Source: DASXKD01 sp963703605 (GTDB taxonomy: Bacteria; Actinomycetota; Actinomycetes; Streptosporangiales; Streptosporangiaceae). Taken from it: DNA of 64,000 nt. The DNA lies in assembly GCA_963703605.1 (NCBI GenBank), contig CAVPFC010000062.1, positions 37,597 to 101,596 of the forward strand. The letters run 5' to 3'. The translations under genes and the position numbers were made by a program. Shown one piece after another: positions 59,586-64,000 of the stretch (within the stretch, counting starts at the first letter, position 1; the number at the start of each line of letters is the position of its first letter). Below the pieces are notes generated by a model. The model made no database searches. It was not told the origin of the DNA and saw only the letters and a program-made list of their open reading frames with translations.

Positions 59586-60423
59586 TCATCCGTCCTGGGA
59601 CCACCAGAGGTCTTCCTGCCGGGAGCACCAGGCCGGATCGTTCAGCCTGGCGAGATCGGCCGCGGTGATGACGCCGTGCTCGATGAGCACGCGCACCACG
59701 ACCTCGTCGGACAGCCGCATGTCGGCGGGACCAGGCCGCGATCGGAGACTCTTGTGCCGCAGCACCTTGACGTGCTCGGCGACGCGAGCCGACAGCCGGT
59801 CGCGGAACGCCGGGTCGCTGTCGAACCGCTCGAGCTCGTGGTACGCGCCGGTCACCTGGAGCGCATCCCTGGCGATCTCCGGGGTCCGCGGCAGCGGCAT
59901 GACCGCGGCCGGGTCGAGCAGCCAGGGGCGGCACCACTCAGGCGCGACGAGGTACAGCTTGGTTATCGGACTCCAGGTACAGCGGGAGCAGCGTCGCCTC
60001 GCCGTCGGCCCTGGTCCTGGCGCCCTCGCCGCCCTCGGCGAAGCGGCCTTCGCCGCCGGGCACCATCACCTCGAGCGGCCGGCCGTCGTCGAGCATGGCG
60101 CGGGAGCCGACGAGGACCGATCCGCGTGGACGAACGAGCCCCCGGATGGCTCGTCCCGCTCCTCCATCCGGGGCAGCCTGATCGGTAGCCGTCACCCTCG
60201 GCGTACAGCGCGTGCGTCCGGCTGAATGTCGCGCGATCACAGGCGCCACCGGCCACGGCGCTGATCACCCCGGCCCGGCGCGACAGCCCCCGGCCCGCCG
60301 CGATCGTCAGGTCCGCGTCCGGCCCCGGCCGAACACCAGCCGCCCGCCCTCCGGGATGCCCAGGACAAGCCCGGACGGGGTGGTGACACGAGCGGCCGCG
60401 GGGTTGCTGGGCTGGGACGCCAT
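59586..60423 (-). pseudogene. FHA-domain protein, several frameshifts
   Basis: From the ATG at 60423: MASQPSNPAAARVTTPSGL, GIPEGGRLVFGRG and, after an indel, PDADLTIAAGRGLSRRAG, the phosphothreonine-binding FHA start. SRTHALYAEGDGYR follows. Further frames give GSVLVGSRAMLDDGRPLEVMVPGGEG, and 59586-59900 encodes an intact C-terminal domain (TGAYHELERFDSDPAFRDRL...EHGVITAADLARLNDPAW). At least three indels are needed. FHA proteins bind targets of Ser/Thr kinases, and a kinase gene lies 2 kb upstream. Confidence 0.6.
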
Positions 60424-60782
60424 CGCAGTTCGGGGTCACCACCTGTCATCGCCTCGGGGTGCCGCCGCATGACGGAGCGGTAGCGCAAGTGTAGGCGCGG
60501 CCGGTGCGCCGGGCCGACACCGGAATCCGGGGATGGCCTGCCACGGCCCCAGGCGGTTGGCTGGAGATGGCCTGGGGTGAGGCATCGGCACGGGCCCACT
60601 GGGAGCTGCCCTAACGGGCGGCAGGGCGTGACCGGACCCGGCAGGCTCAGGGTGCGGGCAGGGGCAGCGCGCGGGGGTTCGCTCCCGCGACGCGGCCCTG
60701 GGGGGGAGCCCTGCGGCCTGACGTCGGCGCCTCACCCCGGGCGCGGGTCCCCCGGCCGGCCCCGCGTCCGTGTCTCCAAGGC
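60424..60782. other. 359-bp region without a supported gene
   Basis: Very GC-rich. Several short overlapping frames on both strands lack ribosome sites and recognisable motifs. Nothing can be supported here. Confidence 0.5.
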
Positions 60783-61030
60783 ATGCGGGCATGGACCCGG
60801 GCCCGGGCAGCGAGCCGGCCGCCGCGGCAGGCCGATCCGTTCGCCGCGTTAGGGCTGCCGCCGCTGCCCGGCCTGACCGACGATGACGTCCGGTGGGCTG
60901 TGCGCCGGAGTGCCACCCGACCCACCCAGACCGGGTCGAGGCGGCGACCCGGCCGCCTTCGCGCGCGGCTGCCGCGCGCCTACACGCACGTTGATGGTGC
61001 GGTTCGGCCGGGCCGAGGCGGCCGACGACT
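60783..61030 (+). pseudogene. J-domain-like remnant, frameshifted
   Basis: One frame reads ADPFAALGLPPLPGLTDDDVRWAVRR, the start of a DnaJ-like domain (DPFAALGLP...LTDDEVRxAWRR in intact relatives). It shifts near 60915 and the next frame continues PRPGRGGDPAAFARGC and RFGRAEAADDWP, the usual end of the same domain. The HPD loop falls at the break (PPDPPR). Together this would be a small J-domain protein of about 80 residues. The next 190 bp hold nothing clear. Confidence 0.4.
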
Positions 61031-61220
61031 GGCCACTCATCCCCGCAGGCACCGGCCGGCCGGGCGCGCTGGCCGGTGGTTGTCCCGGGTCGGGCAGGAG
61101 GCGGGCGTGGCCGCTGGCCGCGCGGATCGCCGTGGCCGCGGCCGCCTGCGCCGCCCGCCCTCGCCGCGGGCGTGGAGCCCGCCACGCGCGGTCGTCACCG
61201 GCGCTCGACCTGGCTCGTGC

Positions 61221-61610
61221 TCACCCCCGCCGACGTCGGCCCCGCCGGGCTGAGCGGCCCGGGCGGATTGGCCGGGTCAGGGCAGCGGCGAGGACACTCC
61301 TTGAAGGGGTTGTGGAGTCCCTCGCCCAGCGCCGGCTGAAGTTTGGTGGAGGTGCATCAGGTGCGAAGCGGTCGAAGCCGCGCGACCGTCCGGCAGCGGA
61401 CAGCGAGATCAGCACCGCGGGAATGGCCTTGCCGGGGGCGGCGAAGTAGATGCGGTAGCTGGCCCCGGCGAGGTTCGGGCAGCTCATCGCGCCGACGGGC
61501 ATTCTCGGCAGCCCGCACAGGATCGTGGCGATACGCCGCACGGTGGCCGGGTCCCGCACGGTGAACCCGGTGGGCAGCACCTCGCGGGCATGCGCGGGCG
61601 GCCAGGTCAT
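61221..61610 (-). pseudogene. fragment of an uncharacterised protein
   Basis: The segment FTVRDPATVRRIATILCGLP, then PVGAMSCPNLAGASYRIYFAAPG and AVLISLSAAG, resembles the core of small exported actinobacterial proteins in which a Cys-Pro follows a short strand. The downstream half (PNFSRRWARDSTTPSRS...) looks like shadow sequence, so the real C-terminus is lost or out of frame. Unknown function. Confidence 0.35.
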
Positions 61611-61885
61611 CCTGGTGAAGGTTCTACCGCGTCAGCGCCGGGATCTCGGCGCAGAGCAGGACGTTCTTGGTCACGACCGCAGGCATCATCGGCCCGCCGG
61701 GGTTGACGTGGCGGAGGGCCTTCGCGGCCGGGATACTCGCCTTCGCCGCCGTCGCGGGCGCCCGCCCCCGCCACGCGCTCCCGCAAGCGGCGAGCCCATC
61801 ACGAGACCGGCGGCGATCGCGCCAAACGCCATGCTTGTCCCGCCCCCCGCCCTCCGCGCCCACCCCCAGCCCGCGCTTTTTCCGC
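61611..61885. other. 275-bp region without a supported gene
   Basis: Short frames on both strands (for example a plus-strand frame from 61667 reading MVTTAGIIGPPGL) show no ribosome site or known motif. It grades into the low-complexity tract that follows. Confidence 0.4.
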
Positions 61886-61951
61886 GCCGTGCTTTTCCCG
61901 CCCCCGCGCTGTGCTTCTCCCGCCGCCGCGCTGTGCTTTTCCCGCCCCCGC
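61886..61951. repeat. three 22-bp tandem repeats
   Basis: Units start at 61886, 61908 and 61930 and read GCYGTGCTTYTCCCGCCSCC (20 of 22 bases shown), with two or three differences between them. They lead into a further C-rich tract to about 62020 made of CGCCCCCGGCCGG-type repeats. The 62020-62319 stretch that follows holds no supported gene. Confidence 0.65.
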
Positions 61952-62319
61952 GCTTCGCGCCCGCCCCCGGCCGGCGCTCGCCCCCGGCCGGCGCCCGCCC
62001 CCAGCCCGCGCCCACCCCCGGCCCTTGGCCGCGCCGTCCGTCCTTACCATCTGTTCATCTTCTTTCCCGGTCCTCCGGGAACCCGAGGTGGTCGGGCTGG
62101 CCTGGCTACCCAGGCCGGCCCGGCACCAGTCTTGGACGGGCCGTGACGCGATCCGGTTCCCGCCAATGCGCCGGGCCTGCGGGGCGCGAGCGCGCGCGAC
62201 TGGCGACTGGCCGAATACCGTGAACACCACTCCTGCCCGTGCGTCGCGGCGGAGCGCCTCCGCGGGCACGCACACACCGCACAGACGCCATGTGCGGCCA
62301 CCGTGCGGCCTGCGGGCAC

Positions 62320-63184
62320 CTAACCCGGGACCGGGCCGGTGGCGACCTGGCGCGCGGGGTCCGCGACCCAGTTCGACCAGGACCCGGCGTACAGCGCCGC
62401 CCTGGAAGAAGGCGATCTCCAGCGCGAGCACCTCGTGTGCCGCTGTCACCCCGGGAACCGCAGTAGGCGGCGACCGGGTGCGCGCCCCCGTCCGCGCCGA
62501 CGCCGAGCGCCGCGAACCTGGCCCGCAGCTCGGCGGGCGACAGGAACCGGCCGTCCGCGCCGACGTTGCCGGCGGTCGGCGCGCTCAGCGCTCCGGGGAT
62601 GTGGCCGGCCACCAGATCGATCGGCTCGGTCTCGCCGCGGTATCGCTCCCCCGCCCGGGCGTCGAGCAGCACGCCGGACTGGGCCAGCGCGGCGGCGCCC
62701 GCCGCGTCCAGGACCGGAAGGTGGCCGGGGACGGCCGTGAAGTCACCCTCGGCCACGCTGGGCTGGGCCGCGGTTACCGGCTGCCCGGTCGCCGCCCAGG
62801 CCCGGAAGCCGCCGTCGAGGACCCGCACCTGGTCATGGCCGAAGTAGCGGAGCGTCCACCAGGCGCGCGCGGCGACGGTGGAGTCGCCGTCGTCATACGC
62901 GACGACCGGGTAACCCGTCCGCACGCCGGCGCGGCGCATCGCGGCCTGGAAGTCGGCGGCCGCCGGGCAGCGGGTGCCTCCCCGGTACCCGGCGGCGCGG
63001 CCAGGTCCGCGTCCAGGTCCACGTAAACTGCCCCGGGCAGGTGGCCCGCGCGGTAGCTATCGATGCCCGCAGGCCCGCCGAGCCGCCAGCGGACATCGAG
63101 CAGGACCGGGGGTGCGCTGCCCGCGAGCTCGCGGGCCAGGGACTCCACGTCAACCAGTGGCTGGACGACCCCGCCGACGTTCAT
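62320..63184 (-). pseudogene. thiosulfate/3-mercaptopyruvate sulfurtransferase (two rhodanese domains), frameshifted
   Basis: From the ATG at 63184 (GGGAGG upstream): MNVGGVVQPLVDVESLARELAG, VLLDVRWRLGG and YRAGHLPGAVYVDLDADL (domain 1). Two indels near 62970 lead to GYPVVAYDDGDSTVAARAWW, VRVLDGGFRAW and the second domain (SGVLLDARAGERYRGETEPID, AGHIPGALSAP). Further indels near 62455 and 62400 restore YCGSGVTAAHEVLALEIAFFQGG and LYAGSWSNWVADPAR, ending at 62320. The active-site Cys (YCGS) is kept. Read across, it is a normal enzyme of about 280 residues that moves sulfane sulfur. Confidence 0.7.
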
Positions 63185-63278
63185 GCTGGGGATAACCTCC
63201 CGTTTCCTGTGGAAAACCCGGAGAGACCCGGTGAGGTTCCCCGCCTTGGCTGTGGACAAACTACCGGCTGTACCCGCT

Positions 63279-63403
63279 CTGCTACACGGCGGACAGAGCC
63301 AACTCTGCTACACAGCTGACAGCGTCAGCTGTTTACATGGCTGACAAAGTCAGCTGTTTACATGGCTGACAGTGTCAGCAGTTTACATGGCTGACAAAGT
63401 CAG
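63279..63403. repeat. five tandem palindromic repeats of 24-25 bp
   Basis: Units start at 63279, 63305, 63329, 63354 and 63379; the last three are 25 bp and nearly identical (TTTACATGGCTGACAAAGTC is their core). Four of the five contain a GCTGAC-NNN-GTCAGC palindrome. On the minus strand each of the last three units also repeats the end of the phosphodiesterase gene, including its TAA. The array lies between that gene and the sulfurtransferase start. Confidence 0.8.
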
Positions 63404-64000
63404 CAGTGGCACCATCTGGTCCGCAGAGTTCAGCGAGCCGTGCATGCCGATCAGCCTGGACTCGCGGGGTTCGGCCTGGGTGGCCACGATGGCCCACGGG
63501 CCGGCGCCGGCGCGGCCACCACATCACCGATCCGGTCGGCCAGCCAGGAATCCACCGGGCCGAACCAGCCGTCGGCGATCGCCTCCTCCCGCGACGCCAC
63601 CCACGCCCGGTGCCCCAGCACCTCCCGCCACGCCGCCAGCACGTCACCCGCCGCCCCGGCCTCGGCGTACACGTGCCGGGCCCGCGGCTCACCGCCCAGC
63701 AACGCCACCCCGCCCGCAGCCCGGGCACCGCATCCACGTCCACCCGGTCCTGCGGCGGGACGTCCACCATCCCGTGATCGGCGGTCACGTGCAGCACCGT
63801 GCCCGCCGGCAAGACCTCCGCCAGCTGCTCGGCCAGCTCGTCCACATGGCCCAGGTGGTACCGCCAGGCATCCGACGAGCACCCGAACACGTGGCCGGTC
63901 GCGTCGAGGTCGGGGTGGTACACCATGACCAGCGCCCGGTCCGCGCGCCGCAGCGCCACCCCAGCCTGGGCCACCAGCGCGCCGATCGTGTCGGCGGGCC
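63383..64000 (-). pseudogene. alkaline phosphatase/type I phosphodiesterase family protein, 5' partial, frameshifted
   Basis: The frame is open at the right edge, so the N-terminus is outside. Seen: DRALVMVYHPDLDATGHVFG (metal ligands), TVLHVTADHGMVDVP (second metal set), then an indel near 63720 to GVALLGGEPRARHVYAEAG...LGHRAWVASREEAIADGWFGPV, and another near 63500 to the final AEPRESRLIGMHGSL...MVPLLTLSAM, with TAA at 63383-63385. This matches nucleotide-pyrophosphatase-like enzymes of actinobacteria. The stop codon lies inside the first unit of a 25-bp repeat array. Confidence 0.7.

Noticed and set aside
61624..61863. 79-codon minus-strand ORF
   Set aside because: No ribosome site, no known motif, and it overlaps low-complexity sequence.
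63279..63403. CRISPR array
   Set aside because: Units are directly adjacent with no unique spacers and no cas genes are nearby.

Overview
The window comes from a very GC-rich (about 70% or more) actinobacterium. The evidence is strong GC bias at third codon positions, GTG starts, a homodimeric AceE-type pyruvate dehydrogenase, a FasR-type regulator next to fabD-fabH-acpP-fabF-accD, small actinobacterial families (DUF3052, DUF3145), LAL regulators, an ECF41 sigma factor and a TipA-like MerR protein. The order or genus cannot be fixed from sequence alone.

Layout. 0-4.7 kb: end of an NmrA-like oxidoreductase, a broken XRE/P-loop regulator joined to a repeat domain, then a divergent four-gene set (two secreted proteins, a SnoaL-like protein and an unknown). 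4.7-8.1 kb: minus-strand housekeeping genes (tRNA-Val, APH-fold kinase, zinc ribbon, AhpE-like peroxiredoxin, DUF3052, YjbQ). 8.1-14.3 kb: aceE and two tandem secreted phosphoesterases. 14.3-21.1 kb: FasR-like activator and the type II fatty-acid synthesis operon, in which fabD carries an extra lipoyl-like tail and acpP sits between two strong hairpins. 21.1-24.9 kb: amidotransferase, acetyltransferase, small genes, a type II toxin-antitoxin pair and a broken methyltransferase. 24.9-31.5 kb: MFS exporter, an ECF41 sigma factor with its own-type promoter followed by SnoaL and AhpD-like genes, a MerR/TipAS regulator with a textbook 19-bp-spacer operator, a methyltransferase and a PHP protein. 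31.6-41 kb: nucleoside hydrolase/LysR, SigE-family sigma factor with a membrane partner, and a two-component system divergent from an ABC exporter across a 17-bp perfect inverted repeat. 41-48.8 kb: LAL regulator followed by a flavin oxidase, a 2-oxo-acid decarboxylase and an LtrA membrane protein. 49-55.8 kb: small zinc protein, DUF3145, RCC1-repeat secreted protein, then a set resembling an integrative or conjugative element remnant (replication-relaxation-like, HExxE protein, FtsK/TraG ATPase, GntR regulator). 56-64 kb: Ser/Thr kinase, then a run of genes that are all frameshifted (CocE/NonD hydrolase, FHA protein, J-domain remnant, sulfurtransferase, phosphodiesterase).

Many frameshifts leave catalytic motifs intact on both sides of the break. 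Part of the apparent pseudogene content may therefore be indel errors in GC-rich sequence rather than real decay. No CRISPR array, rRNA, transposase or phage structural gene was seen.
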